DNA from: Pseudomonas lundensis | Lineage (GTDB): Bacteria; Pseudomonadota; Gammaproteobacteria; Pseudomonadales; Pseudomonadaceae | Reading direction: 5' to 3' | Length of the DNA stretch: 64,000 nucleotides | Assembly (NCBI RefSeq): GCF_002269125.1 | Contig: NZ_NQKI01000024.1 | Span: 1-64,000 of the forward strand | Part shown: positions 31,807-40,910 of the stretch, one piece after another | How positions within the stretch are numbered: position 1 is the stretch's first letter | Layout: each line of letters begins with the position of its first letter | The notes under the pieces: generated by a model | What the model saw: only the letters and a program-made list of their open reading frames with translations | What the model was told of the DNA's origin: nothing | Database searches by the model: none | Made by a program: the position numbers and the translations under genes

Positions 31807-32089
31807 AAGCCTCTACTCGGGCTTTTAACTTCTGCCCTGGACGAAAAGTGACCACACGGCGTGCCGTGATCGGGATTTCCTCTCCCGTTTTCGGATTGCG
31901 GCCAGGCCGCTGTCGCTTGTCACGCAAATCAAAGTTGCCAAAACCGGACAACTTGACCTGTTCATTGTCTTCAAGAGCGTGCCTGATCTCTTCGAAAAAA
32001 AGCTCCACCAATTCCTTGGCTTCACGTTTATTCAGGCCCAGCTCTTCATAAAGACGTTCCGCCATTTCAGCTTTCGTCAGAGCCCCCAT
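31787..32089 (-). CDS. ihfA: Integration host factor alpha subunit
   Basis: 100 aa. DNA-bending protein; forms a heterodimer with IhfB. Typical sequence: LTKAEMAERLYEELGLNKRE, SGFGNFDLRDKRQRPGRNPKTG with the DNA-intercalating Pro in the beta-arm, and FRPGQKLKARVE. It starts 3 nt after pheT. Needed for many promoters, including sigma-54 types, and often for phage integration. Confidence 0.97.
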   Translation of the reverse strand: MGALTKAEMAERLYEELGLNKREAKELVELFFEEIRHALEDNEQVKLSGFGNFDLRDKRQRPGRNPKTGEEIPITARRVVTFRPGQKLKARVEAYAGTKS

Positions 32090-32092
32090 ACG

Positions 32093-34471
32093 TCACTTCC
32101 TTAACGTGGCGTTTAACCTTTGTTCGAGCGAGGTGAGGATGTTCTGCGTCGTGGTATTCACCTCATCGTCATTAAGAGTGCGCGATGGATGCTGCCAGGT
32201 CAAGCCGACCGCAAGGCTTTTTCTATTGGGATCAATACCTTTACCTTGATAAACGTCAAAAAGCCTCAGGTCTGTCAACCACTCGCCCGCATTTTCACGA
32301 ATGACATTCAACACATCACTGGCAGCTACGTCTTTGTCGGCAATCAAAGCCAGATCGCGACGGACTTCCGGAAAGCGCGAAAGCTCAGAAAATTTCGGCA
32401 TTTTGCCCGACGCCACTTCTGCCAAAACCAATTCAAAAACAAAAACAGGCCTGTCCAGACCCAATTTTTTGTTCAGTTCCGGGTGAAGCGCGCCTACAAA
32501 ACCTACCTGACGACCATTACGCTCAATACGTGCAGTCTGTCCAGGGTGGAGCGCCGAGTGCTGACCAGGAACAAACTCAAAAGCATCCAAAGCACCCGCA
32601 AAGCCCAATACAGCTTCCACATCAGCTTTAATGTCAAAAAAGTCGGCCACTTCACGCCCCTGCGCCCAACCTTCAGGAAAGCGAGTACCGCACACAACTC
32701 CCGCAAGCATGGACTCTTGCTTTAGACCTTCCAACTGCCCTACAAACCGTAGTCCGCTTTCAAAAAGACGGACGCGATCTTGTTGACGGTTCAAGTTGTG
32801 TTGCAATGCTTTGACCAAACCAGGCCACAAGGAAGCACGCATCGCCGCCATATCATTGGATATAGGATTGGCTAACAGCAAAGGCTCAAGGTCAGGGTTG
32901 AAAAGCTCAAACTGTTTAGGGTCGATGAAACTGTAGGTGATAGCTTCTTGATATCCGCGCGCTACCAGCAAACGACGCAGCTCTGGCAACTCACTGCGAG
33001 CTTCAGTCTTGGCTTGAGGCGCCAGTCGGGCTTGCGGATAACGGACTGGAAGACGGTTGTACCCGTACAAACGAGCAAGCTCTTCTATCAAGTCCACTTC
33101 CAGACTGATATCAAAACGATGGCTTGGGACGCCTACGCGCCATTGCCCCTCGCCAATTGCAGTAACTTCAAGCCCCAAGGCACACAGCAAACGCTCGACC
33201 TGGCCGGGATCCATCTCCATTCCCAACATCTGACTGATACGCGCAGCACGCAGGTTGATGGGGGCAATCGACGGTAAGAACTGTTCGGCAACTGTTTCGA
33301 TAATCGGACCTGCTTCACCACCGGTAATTTCTAGCAATAAGCCAGTGGCGCGCTCCATAGCTTCACGGGCCAAATTCCAGTCCACGCCACGCTCGTAGCG
33401 GTGGGACGCATCCGTGTGCAACCCATAGGACCGTGCTTTACCAGCTACGGCAATTTGGTCGAAGAAAGCGCTTTCAAGAAATACATCTCGGGTTGTCGCA
33501 GATACGCCGCTGTGCTCACCACCCATTACACCCGCAATGGCCAGCGCCCGCTGATGGTCTGCAATAACAAGCGTATCACTGCGCAAGCTAACTTCCTGGC
33601 CATCAAGCAAAACCAGTTTTTCACCCTCTTCCGCCATGCGAACACGGATACCACCGTTGATTTCGGCGAGATCAAATGCATGAAGAGGCTGCCCCAGCTC
33701 CAGCATCACGTAATTAGTGATGTCGACCGCAGCGTCGATGCTGCGCACATCGGCGCGGCGCAAGCGCTCCACCATCCACAGAGGTGTAGGTCGGGATAAA
33801 TCTACATTGCGGATGATACGGCCCAGATAACGAGGGCATGCAGAAGGCGCCAACACATCTACAGAGCGGACTTCGTCATGTACGGCAGGGACAGGCTCAA
33901 TCACCGGGCGTGTCACTTCTGCGGCGTACAAAGCGCCCACTTCACGGGCCAAACCTGCCAAAGACAAGCAATCACCGCGGTTCGGGGTCAAATCGACCTC
34001 AATACTCGCATCTTCGAGGTCTAGGTAAACACGAATGTCCTCGCCTACCGGAGCATCTGCAGGAAGCTCCATCAGACCGTCATTACCCTCGCCAATTTGC
34101 AGCTCGGCTTCGGAGCACAACATGCCATTGGACTCAACACCGCGCAGCTTGGCTTTCTTGATCTTGAAGTCGCCCGGCAATTGAGCGCCGATCATGGCAA
34201 ACGGAATCTTCAGGCCCGGACGTACATTCGGCGCCCCGCAGACGACTTGAAAAGTTTCAATACCATTTGTAACTTGGCAAACACGAAGTTTGTCAGCGTC
34301 CGGGTGCTGCTCGATGGCCAATACCTCACCCACCACAACACCGCTGAATGCACCTGCGACCGGAGCCACACTGTCCACTTCAAGTCCAGCCATCGACAGA
34401 CGAGCAACCAACTCGTCGCGTTCTACCTGCGGGTTAACCCAACCACGCAGCCACTGTTCACTGAATTTCAT
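32093..34471 (-). CDS. pheT: Phenylalanyl-tRNA synthetase beta subunit
   Basis: 792 aa, the usual length. Domains: N-terminal tRNA-binding EMAP-like domain (about 40-150, with HPDADKLRVCQV), B3/4 editing domain (about 210-400, with GVMGGEHSGVS), B5, catalytic-like core and C-terminal ferredoxin-fold anticodon-binding domain (about 700-792). Forms an alpha2-beta2 enzyme with PheS and edits mischarged Tyr. It lies 26 nt after pheS. Confidence 0.98.
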   Translation of the reverse strand: MKFSEQWLRGWVNPQVERDELVARLSMAGLEVDSVAPVAGAFSGVVVGEVLAIEQHPDADKLRVCQVTNGIETFQVVCGAPNVRPGLKIPFAMIGAQLPGDFKIKKAKLRGVESNGMLCSEAELQIGEGNDGLMELPADAPVGEDIRVYLDLEDASIEVDLTPNRGDCLSLAGLAREVGALYAAEVTRPVIEPVPAVHDEVRSVDVLAPSACPRYLGRIIRNVDLSRPTPLWMVERLRRADVRSIDAAVDITNYVMLELGQPLHAFDLAEINGGIRVRMAEEGEKLVLLDGQEVSLRSDTLVIADHQRALAIAGVMGGEHSGVSATTRDVFLESAFFDQIAVAGKARSYGLHTDASHRYERGVDWNLAREAMERATGLLLEITGGEAGPIIETVAEQFLPSIAPINLRAARISQMLGMEMDPGQVERLLCALGLEVTAIGEGQWRVGVPSHRFDISLEVDLIEELARLYGYNRLPVRYPQARLAPQAKTEARSELPELRRLLVARGYQEAITYSFIDPKQFELFNPDLEPLLLANPISNDMAAMRASLWPGLVKALQHNLNRQQDRVRLFESGLRFVGQLEGLKQESMLAGVVCGTRFPEGWAQGREVADFFDIKADVEAVLGFAGALDAFEFVPGQHSALHPGQTARIERNGRQVGFVGALHPELNKKLGLDRPVFVFELVLAEVASGKMPKFSELSRFPEVRRDLALIADKDVAASDVLNVIRENAGEWLTDLRLFDVYQGKGIDPNRKSLAVGLTWQHPSRTLNDDEVNTTTQNILTSLEQRLNATLRK

Positions 34472-34497
34472 CCTGCTCTCCTAAAAATGCGTTACGA

Positions 34498-35514
34498 CTA
34501 GCGAAATTGCGCGAGGAATCGCAAGTCGTTCTCGAAGAACAGACGCAAGTCATTCACACCGTAACGCAGCATGGCCAAACGCTCCACACCCATGCCGAAA
34601 GCAAAACCTGAGAACTCTTCAGGGTCAATCCCGGACATACGCAGCACATTAGGATGAACCATTCCACACCCCATGACCTCGAGCCAGCCCGTCTGTTTGC
34701 AGACACGACAACCCTTGCCGCTACACATCACGCACTCCATATCCACTTCTGCCGAGGGTTCAGTGAAGGGGAAGTAAGAAGGACGAAAACGTACGGCCAA
34801 TTCTTTTTCAAAGAACACCCGAAGGAACTCTTCAATGGTGCCTTTGAGATCAGCAAAGTTGATATCGCGATCGATCAGCAGGCCTTCAACCTGATGAAAC
34901 ATTGGCGAATGAGTGATATCCGAGTCACTTCGATATACACGCCCAGGGCAGACAATGCGGATCGGCGGTTGCTTCGACTCCATTGTGCGGACCTGAACCG
35001 GAGAGGTATGGGTACGCAGCAACATGTTCGCATTGAAATAGAAGGTGTCATGCATAGAACGCGCCGGGTGATGGCCCGGAATGTTGAGTGCTTCGAAGTT
35101 GTGGTAATCGTCTTCAACCTCGGGACCTTCGGCAATGCCGTAGCCAATGCGGGTAAAGAACTGCTCAATACGTTCCAGAGTCCGGGTTACCGGATGCAGA
35201 CCGCCGGAGGTCTGGCCTCGACCAGGCAGGGTCACATCAATGGATTCGGCAGACAGTTTGGCGGCCAGCTCGGCCTCTTCAAACTGGGCCTTGCGCGCAT
35301 TGAGAACCTCTGTGACACGCTCCTTGGCATCATTGATTAGCGCGCCTACTTGAGGACGCTCCTCTGCCGGCAAATTCCCCAAGGTCTTCATCACCTGAGT
35401 CAATTCGCCTTTTTTACCAAGGTAAAGAACCCGGATTTGCTCCAGGGCATTGATATCTTCAGCGCTCTCAACAGCCTCTAGTGCTTTAGAGACCAGCGCA
35501 TCCAGGTTTTCCAT
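34498..35514 (-). CDS. pheS: Phenylalanyl-tRNA synthetase alpha subunit
   Basis: 338 aa from ATG 35514, matching Pseudomonas PheS; an in-frame extension to 35664 crosses the terminator-like hairpin and is rejected. N-terminal coiled coil (about 1-85) for tRNA binding, then class II catalytic core with motif 2 (GRVYRSDSDITHSPMFHQVEG) and motif 3 (GFAFGMGVERLAM). CVMCSGKGCRVCKQTGW contains four cysteines that may bind metal. Confidence 0.98.
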   Translation of the reverse strand: MENLDALVSKALEAVESAEDINALEQIRVLYLGKKGELTQVMKTLGNLPAEERPQVGALINDAKERVTEVLNARKAQFEEAELAAKLSAESIDVTLPGRGQTSGGLHPVTRTLERIEQFFTRIGYGIAEGPEVEDDYHNFEALNIPGHHPARSMHDTFYFNANMLLRTHTSPVQVRTMESKQPPIRIVCPGRVYRSDSDITHSPMFHQVEGLLIDRDINFADLKGTIEEFLRVFFEKELAVRFRPSYFPFTEPSAEVDMECVMCSGKGCRVCKQTGWLEVMGCGMVHPNVLRMSGIDPEEFSGFAFGMGVERLAMLRYGVNDLRLFFENDLRFLAQFR

Positions 35515-35530
35515 GTACAGACTCCAGATA

Positions 35531-35567
35531 CAAAACAGGGGAAGAGCTTGAAGGCTCTTCCCCTGTT
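35531..35567 (-). terminator. Hairpin between rplT and pheS (terminator or attenuator)
   Basis: On the - strand AACAGGGGAAGAGC pairs with GCTCTTCCCCTGTT (14 bp, 6-nt loop), followed by TTTGT. It lies 17 nt before the pheS start. In E. coli pheST is attenuated through a Phe-rich leader peptide. No such peptide is seen here, so this is probably a partial terminator setting the ribosomal-protein to synthetase ratio. Confidence 0.75.
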
Positions 35568-35623
35568 TATGACGTTTAACACCCAAGCTTACATAAGCAA
35601 GCCCAAGTGACTGTCGGGGGTAC

Positions 35624-35980
35624 TTAAGCCAGAGTGGCTTTAGCTTTCTCGACAATCGCAGCAAACGCCGCTTTTTCGTTCACTGCCAGATCAGCCAGAA
35701 CCTTACGGTCGATCTCAATGGACGCCTTTTTCAGGCCGGCGATGAAACGGCTGTAAGACAGGCCGTTGATACGTGCACCAGCGTTGATACGAGCGATCCA
35801 CAGAGCGCGGAACTGACGTTTTTTCTGACGACGGTCACGGTAGGCGTATTGGCCTGCCTTGATTACCGCTTGCTTGGCAACACGGAATACGCGCGAACGT
35901 GCACCGTAGTAGCCTTTAGCCAGTTTCAGAATTTTTTTGTGACGTTTACGGGCGACAACGCCACGCTTTACACGAGCCAT
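35624..35980 (-). CDS. rplT: 50S ribosomal protein L20
   Basis: 118 aa, canonical L20: RVKRGVVARKRHKKILKLAK in the basic N-terminal extension and YRDRRQKKRQFRALWIARIN. Essential for early 50S assembly. In E. coli L20 also represses rpmI-rplT translation by binding the leader mRNA; a comparable site was not looked for in detail. Confidence 0.99.
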   Translation of the reverse strand: MARVKRGVVARKRHKKILKLAKGYYGARSRVFRVAKQAVIKAGQYAYRDRRQKKRQFRALWIARINAGARINGLSYSRFIAGLKKASIEIDRKVLADLAVNEKAAFAAIVEKAKATLA

Positions 35981-36009
35981 GAGTTACTTCCTCTAGTCTT
36001 AACCAAAAA

Positions 36010-36204
36010 TTAACGAAGGCGCAGCATGCGCTCGACTTTTGCCACGTCAGACGGATGCAGCAAGCTGCTACCGCGCAATTGACGCTTACGCTTGGTCGAC
36101 ATTTTGGTCAGGATGTGGCTCTTGAAAGCGTGTTTGTGCTTGATACCGTTAGCAGTTTTCAGAAACCGCTTAGCAGCACCACTTTTAGTCTTCATCTTTG
36201 GCAT
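36010..36204 (-). CDS. rpmI: 50S ribosomal protein L35
   Basis: 64 aa, canonical L35: MPKMKTKSGAAKRFLKTANG and KRKRQLRGSSLLHPSDVAKV. It lies 29 nt before rplT and 60 nt after infC. No unusual feature. Confidence 0.99.
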   Translation of the reverse strand: MPKMKTKSGAAKRFLKTANGIKHKHAFKSHILTKMSTKRKRQLRGSSLLHPSDVAKVERMLRLR

Positions 36205-36264
36205 GTTCGGATACTCCGCATTCAGTTGATAAACATAACCGCAAGGCCTGCCGTGCCCTGGTGG

Positions 36265-36816
36265 TTACTTCTTCTTTTTCGGGGCGATGACCATGATCAG
36301 CTGGCGTCCTTCCATCTTAGGATGCTGTTCGACGGTACCGTATTCCACAAGGTCAGCTTCAACCCGCTTCAACAGTTCCATACCCAGCTCCTGGTGGGCC
36401 ATCTCACGGCCACGGAATCTTAACGACACCTTGGCCCTGTCCCCATCACTCAGGAAACGTACCAGGTTGCGCAGTTTTACCTGGTAATCCCCTTCCTCCG
36501 TCCCTGGACGAAACTTGATTTCTTTAACCTGGATTTGTTTCTGGTTTTTCTTCGCTGCGGCAATCTGTTTCTTCTTTTCGAAGATCGATTTGCCGTAATC
36601 CATCAGCTTGCAAACAGGTGGTACTGCATCAGCGGAAATTTCCACCAAATCCAGTTTGGCTTCTTCAGCCTTAAGAAGCGCTTCTTCGATCGGGACAATG
36701 CCAAGTTGCTCGCCCTCAGCTCCGATTAACCGAACCTCGCGTGCCGAGATATTCTCGTTGATCGGGGCCTTCGGTGCAGCTCGTTTATCTTGTCTCATTT
36801 CACGCTTAATAATAAT
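36265..36816 (-). CDS. infC: Translation initiation factor IF-3, ATT start
   Basis: 183 aa if started at the first of three consecutive ATT codons (36816, 36813, 36810); the first in-frame ATG (36798) would give 177 aa. The usual Pseudomonas product is 183 aa. The thrS stop and infC start overlap as TAATT, with GGAG just upstream. Domains: N-domain (APINENISAREVRLIGAEGE), linker, C-domain (VSLRFRGREMAHQELGMELL). The rare AUU start is the basis of IF-3 autorepression in E. coli. Confidence 0.95.
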   Translation of the reverse strand: MIIKREMRQDKRAAPKAPINENISAREVRLIGAEGEQLGIVPIEEALLKAEEAKLDLVEISADAVPPVCKLMDYGKSIFEKKKQIAAAKKNQKQIQVKEIKFRPGTEEGDYQVKLRNLVRFLSDGDRAKVSLRFRGREMAHQELGMELLKRVEADLVEYGTVEQHPKMEGRQLIMVIAPKKKK

Positions 36817-38738
36817 TACTCCGAATCATGGCGACCACGCCGGGAAACCGCTTGTGCGAGGAATTCAGCGAATTGCGCGACGGGCATCGAGCCCAGGTCA
36901 GCACCTTCACGTGTACGCACAGCGACAGTCTGCATCTCGACTTCCCGATCTCCGATAACCAAGAGATAAGGAACCTTGAGCAAAGTATGCTCGCGGATTT
37001 TAAAGCCGATCTTTTCATTTCTCAAGTCTGACTTGGCACGAAATCCGCTCTGATTGAGAGTTTTTTCAACTTCAGCAGCAAATTCGGCCTGTTTATCAGT
37101 GATATTCATGATCACTGCCTGGGTTGGCGCCAACCACGCAGGGAACGCACCTTCGTAGTGTTCAATCAGAATACCGACGAAACGCTCGAACGATCCAAGG
37201 ATCGCACGGTGCAACATAACCGGGTGCTTGCGGCTGTTGTCTTCAGAGACGTATTCAGCGCCAAGACGAATCGGCAGGTTGAAATCGAGCTGCAAGGTAC
37301 CACACTGCCAGACACGACCCAGACAATCTTTCAAAGAAAACTCAATCTTCGGACCGTAAAAAGCACCTTCACCCGGTTGCAGGTCATACGCAAGGCCAGC
37401 ACTGTCAAGCGCCGAGGCCAATGCGCTTTCGGCACGATCCCACAACTCATCGGAACCCACACGCTTTTCCGGGCGAGTAGACAATTTCAGCTCGATATCC
37501 TTGAAACCGAAGTCAGCGTAGACATCCAGCGTGAGCTTGATAAATGCCGCAGATTCGGCCTGCATCTGCTCTTCGGTGCAAAAAATATGCGCGTCATCTT
37601 GAGTGAAGGCACGCACCCGCATGATGCCGTGCAGCGCACCCGACGGTTCGTTACGGTGGCAAGCACCGAACTCTGCCAGACGCATTGGCAACTCGCGGTA
37701 GCTTTTCAAGCCCTGATTAAAGACCTGCACGTGGCACGGGCAGTTCATCGGCTTGATTGCGTAATCGCGGCTCTCCGACTCAGTCGTGAACATGTTTTCA
37801 GCGTAGTTGGCCCAGTGACCGGATTTCTCCCACAAACTGCGGTCCACAACCTGAGGCGTCTTGATCTCAAGATAACCGTTCTCACGCTGCACCTTGCGCA
37901 TGTACTGCTCAAGCACCTGGTAAAGCGTCCAGCCGTTTGGATGCCAAAATACCATCCCCGGCGCTTCTTCCTGAGTATGGAAAAGCCCCAGGCGCTTACC
38001 GATTTTGCGGTGATCGCGTTTCTCGGCCTCTTCAATACGCTGAATGTAAGCAGCCAACTGCTTCTTGTCAGCCCACGCAGTGCCGTAGATACGCTGCAAC
38101 TGCTCATTCTTGGCATCGCCACGCCAGTAAGCGCCCGACAACTTGGTCAACTTGAAGGACTTCAAGAAGCGCGTGTTTGGCACATGAGGGCCACGGCACA
38201 TGTCGACGTATTCTTCGTGGAAATACAGGCCCATGGCCTGTTCGTCCGGCATATCTTCGACAAGGCGCAGCTTGTAATCTTCGCCGCGCTCGGAAAACAG
38301 CCGGATCACTTCGGCACGAGGCGTGACCTTCTTGATCACGTCGTAATCTTTCTCGATCAACTGCTGCATGCGCTGTTCAATCGCAGCCATGTCCTCAGGG
38401 GTAAAAGGACGATCGTAGAAAATGTCGTAATAGAAGCCTTCCTGAATGACAGGACCAATGACCATTTTGGCCGTTGGATACAATTGCTTCACTGCATGAC
38501 CAACGAGGTGGGCGCAAGAGTGACGAATGATCTCCAGCCCCTCTTCATCCTTGGGCGTGATGATTTGCAGCGTGGCGTCATTTTCAATCAGGTCGCAGGC
38601 ATCAACCAGCTTGCCGTTGACTTTGCCGGCGACAGTGGCTTTTGCCAGACCTGCACCAATCGAAGCGGCAACTTCGGCGACTGACACTGCGTGATCGAAA
38701 GTACGTTGACTGCCATCGGGAAGAGTAATAGTTGGCAT
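36816..38738 (-). CDS. thrS: Threonyl-tRNA synthetase
   Basis: 640 aa from ATG 38738 (AGGAGG upstream); a longer frame to 38771 runs through an operator-like hairpin and is rejected. Domains: TGS (1-62), editing domain with HSCAHLVGHAVKQLYP and the zinc-hydrolase-like motif (about 63-240), class II core (about 240-535, FGACHRNEPSGALHGIMRVR as motif 2) and anticodon-binding domain. Zinc ligands are the C and H residues of MNCPCH and downstream HRA. The leader suggests autoregulation. Confidence 0.98.
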   Translation of the reverse strand: MPTITLPDGSQRTFDHAVSVAEVAASIGAGLAKATVAGKVNGKLVDACDLIENDATLQIITPKDEEGLEIIRHSCAHLVGHAVKQLYPTAKMVIGPVIQEGFYYDIFYDRPFTPEDMAAIEQRMQQLIEKDYDVIKKVTPRAEVIRLFSERGEDYKLRLVEDMPDEQAMGLYFHEEYVDMCRGPHVPNTRFLKSFKLTKLSGAYWRGDAKNEQLQRIYGTAWADKKQLAAYIQRIEEAEKRDHRKIGKRLGLFHTQEEAPGMVFWHPNGWTLYQVLEQYMRKVQRENGYLEIKTPQVVDRSLWEKSGHWANYAENMFTTESESRDYAIKPMNCPCHVQVFNQGLKSYRELPMRLAEFGACHRNEPSGALHGIMRVRAFTQDDAHIFCTEEQMQAESAAFIKLTLDVYADFGFKDIELKLSTRPEKRVGSDELWDRAESALASALDSAGLAYDLQPGEGAFYGPKIEFSLKDCLGRVWQCGTLQLDFNLPIRLGAEYVSEDNSRKHPVMLHRAILGSFERFVGILIEHYEGAFPAWLAPTQAVIMNITDKQAEFAAEVEKTLNQSGFRAKSDLRNEKIGFKIREHTLLKVPYLLVIGDREVEMQTVAVRTREGADLGSMPVAQFAEFLAQAVSRRGRHDSE

Positions 38739-38757
38739 GGCGCCTCCTCTCCTAGTG

Positions 38758-38835
38758 GTGACCCCTACCAAAGGTCACGTGGGTTGGGATGAGCCAGTAC
38801 GCGATTCGGTGGTGAGCCTGCCTCACAGTGGCAGG
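38758..38835 (-). promoter_or_regulatory. thrS translational operator mimicking tRNA-Thr anticodon arms
   Basis: Two hairpins have 7-nt loops. Hairpin 38758-38778: stem GTGACCT/GGGTCAC, loop TTGGTAG, with GGU at anticodon positions 34-36. It is nearly the anticodon arm of tRNA-Thr(GGU) and ends nine nt before the Shine-Dalgarno. Hairpin 38817-38835: stem CCTGCC/GGCAGG, loop ACTGTGA, with UGU at 34-36. Both keep G35 and U36, the ThrRS identity bases. In E. coli ThrRS represses its own mRNA by binding such mimics. From 38836 to 39095 I see no further feature beyond AT-rich promoter-like DNA. Confidence 0.65.
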
Positions 38836-39095
38836 AGCCTTGCGGCCAACCGTTAACCGAACCAGAGTGACTGGAGTTCAAATCAAAAAGTTCAGGGCTC
38901 TGTTTCGCGGGATATAAAAAATCGCCACGACAGGCCAAGGGCGGCATGCTAGCACACATGAGCGCTTGATGGAGCGCTCAGCTTGAGGCAGCGAAAATAC
39001 TGTTCGCCTTGCACAATGGTGAACTTGAGCGGCACTTTCCCCCTCAGATACACCGTGAGTCACATTTAGCCTTATCACCCTGTAAGGAGCATCAC

Positions 39096-39425
39096 ATGCC
39101 CACTAAACGCTTATTAGCTCTCGCAACCCCATTATTGGCACTACTTCTGCCGCTGAGCGCCCACGCGGACAATTGGCCTGCAGCCCTTAAAAATGACTAT
39201 ATGAAGGATTGTGTCGCTGCTGCCAGCCAAAATATTGATAAAAAAACGGCTACGCAATATTGCGCATGTGGCGCGGATAAATTGTCTGCCAATTTTTCGA
39301 CAGCTCAGATCAAGCAGTTGATGAGTAAAGAGGTACAACCCAGTGCTGAGCTGCGCGCACAAGCGCTGAAGGCCATCGAGTCATGCCGCGCGACAGCGCC
39401 TACCCCCGCCAAACCCAAGAAATAA
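39096..39425 (+). CDS. Secreted small protein, unknown
   Basis: 109 aa from ATG 39096 (AAGGAG seven nt upstream). Signal peptide (KRLLALATPLLALLLPLSAHA) with cleavage expected before DNWPAALK. Mature part is about 85 aa, helical, with KDCVAAAS, YCACGADKL and IESCRATA giving four cysteines, and a Lys/Pro-rich tail. The CxC pair suggests disulfides or metal binding. Periplasmic; function unknown. Divergent from thrS. Confidence 0.75.
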   Translation: MPTKRLLALATPLLALLLPLSAHADNWPAALKNDYMKDCVAAASQNIDKKTATQYCACGADKLSANFSTAQIKQLMSKEVQPSAELRAQALKAIESCRATAPTPAKPKK

Positions 39426-39719
39426 TCCCCCTAGGGTCACCGCCACTTACGCCTTGAGCCACTGACAAAAGCCCGATAATGGGCCATTCCTTAAAAAAAA
39501 CATAAGGAGTGATGCTTTTTTTAAGTGCCGGCGAAAGCGGCAAAGCCCCATAAATCGGGGGTTTCAAGCCTTCCGAGCAGCTCTGGGAAGCTTACAAAGC
39601 ATCAAACTGTGACGCAGGGGGGCTCCCAAACCTCACATTTCGACTATGATAGCCAAGTGTGCCCAGTTGGCCTGAGCAGCACAGTACTACTGAAAATATA
39701 AGTTTCTTGGAGATACACC

Positions 39720-39932
39720 ATGTCTAATCGCCAAACCGGCACCGTAAAATGGTTCAACGATGAAAAAGGCTTCGGCTTCATCACTCCTCAAGGTGGCGGT
39801 GACGACCTGTTCGTACACTTCAAAGCTATCGAAAGCGACGGTTTCAAAAGCCTGAAAGAAGGCCAGACCGTTTCCTTCGTGGCTGAGAAAGGCCAAAAGG
39901 GTATGCAAGCTGCACAGGTTCGTCCGGAGTAA
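39720..39932 (+). CDS. Cold-shock protein, CspA family
   Basis: 70 aa, one OB-fold. RNP1 KGFGFI and RNP2 DLFVHF are intact, so it binds single-stranded RNA or DNA. Sequence is typical of Pseudomonas CspA/CapB-like RNA chaperones. It starts eight nt after a TTGGAGA ribosome site. The 294-nt upstream gap has a possible -10 (TATGAT, 39645-39650) but no clear -35; leaders of this family often regulate by temperature. Confidence 0.95.
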   Translation: MSNRQTGTVKWFNDEKGFGFITPQGGGDDLFVHFKAIESDGFKSLKEGQTVSFVAEKGQKGMQAAQVRPE

Positions 39933-39952
39933 ATCTCCTTCGAACAAAAAAA

Positions 39953-39977
39953 CCCCGTCCACGTGACGGGGTTTTTT
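39953..39977. terminator. Bidirectional terminator after the cold-shock gene
   Basis: CCCCGTC-CACGT-GACGGGG followed by TTTTTT on the + strand, with seven A before the stem, so it can also end the convergent I78 inhibitor gene. Confidence 0.93.
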
Positions 39978-40001
39978 GTGCCTGATACAAACGCGAACTG
40001 C

Positions 40002-40313
40002 TTAGCCGCAGTTCACGCGCGTAATCACGGCATTGTCATCCGCATTGAGGTTCAGGCGATCTGAGCGGTACTCAAGCGTCATGACATCGTTAGGCCCGAG
40101 GATACGGGCGGTCTGCGCACCTGCTTTGACGCGGGCCTGCTCCAAAAGCTGCGCCGACGCTTTTTTCCCGACTGCAAAGGCTGCCGCCTGAGCGTCGCAC
40201 CGCGTGTGCGCAGGGGTGGCCGCCGCAGGTTCCTTGTCAGAACTTGAGGTACTGCACCCGGACAACGCCAGCACTGCCAGCAATGAACCCAATGACACTA
40301 GCTTCCAGGACAT
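40002..40313 (-). CDS. I78-family peptidase inhibitor lipoprotein
   Basis: 103 aa. Lipoprotein signal peptide with lipobox LSGC (Cys20). The mature part matches the I78 proteinase-inhibitor family: CDAQAAAFAVGKKASAQLLE, then AGAQTARILGPNDVMTLEYR and the conserved end RLNLNADDNAVITRVNCG. Periplasmic or outer-membrane-anchored; may protect against elastase- or subtilisin-like enzymes. Two cysteines probably form a disulfide. Confidence 0.87.
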   Translation of the reverse strand: MSWKLVSLGSLLAVLALSGCSTSSSDKEPAAATPAHTRCDAQAAAFAVGKKASAQLLEQARVKAGAQTARILGPNDVMTLEYRSDRLNLNADDNAVITRVNCG

Positions 40314-40472
40314 GAAGCCTCCTTAAAAATAAATAGTCGAGACCTTTGCGACAGTTTTTACGCAAAGAGGTTGCACAGCGCCATGCAAGAAGTACGCGTG
40401 AGCGCAGGCGCGTGATTTTGGACGAGAAGCCGTGTATCGCCTTGGCTTAATCGTCACGGAATATGTGCTGTA

Positions 40473-40778
40473 TCAGTACACATCGATGTAATCGAACGGT
40501 GGATTGGGCCAATTCGCCTTCAAAGCATTGAAGATCTGCATAACCCAAACCTCGTCACTCGCTGCAACATTGCCCACATACCCAGAACCCGCTGACCAGG
40601 TTTCCAGCCTGAAAAGCAGCCCGTCAATATCTGTACCGCCAACCACGCCTGAAGACAGGTAAGCCCGCCCGACTTTCGAGACTCGCAGCTGCGTGTGCAC
40701 ATCATCACAGGCTGAGGCCAATAGCTGTCGTACAGCCTCCAGCGTCAGCCCCTCAGGCTTATTCAAATCGATATACAT
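40473..40778 (-). CDS. Conserved hypothetical protein
   Basis: 101 aa, soluble, no signal peptide. Sequence of note: LTLEAVRQLLASACDDVHTQ at residues 11-30, GLLFRLETWSAGSGYVG, and a C-terminal WPNPPFDYIDVY. No family recognised. Flanked by gaps of about 130-160 nt in which I see nothing specific. Confidence 0.7.
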   Translation of the reverse strand: MYIDLNKPEGLTLEAVRQLLASACDDVHTQLRVSKVGRAYLSSGVVGGTDIDGLLFRLETWSAGSGYVGNVAASDEVWVMQIFNALKANWPNPPFDYIDVY

Positions 40779-40910
40779 AGTAATGCCCCTCCCTCAAAGG
40801 GTCAGTGTGACATGGGCGCGGCCATTCCTGCGCCCATGCCCACTCTCACACTGATGGCATCTCAATGGCATTTTGCTAAGATCTAGCGTTTTAACGCAAC
40901 GAGTCCAACC

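Noticed and set aside
35515..35623. Phe-rich leader peptide for pheST attenuation
   Set aside because: The only ATG in the leader is followed at once by TAA; only the hairpin is present.
37158..38684. 508-aa + strand open frame opposite thrS
   Set aside because: thrS is unambiguous on the - strand; the opposite frame has no recognisable domain.
40150..40175. TTTTCCCGACTG as a sixth copy of the late-operon hairpin
   Set aside because: Only a short part matches, there is no pairing partner, and it lies inside the I78 inhibitor gene outside the prophage.
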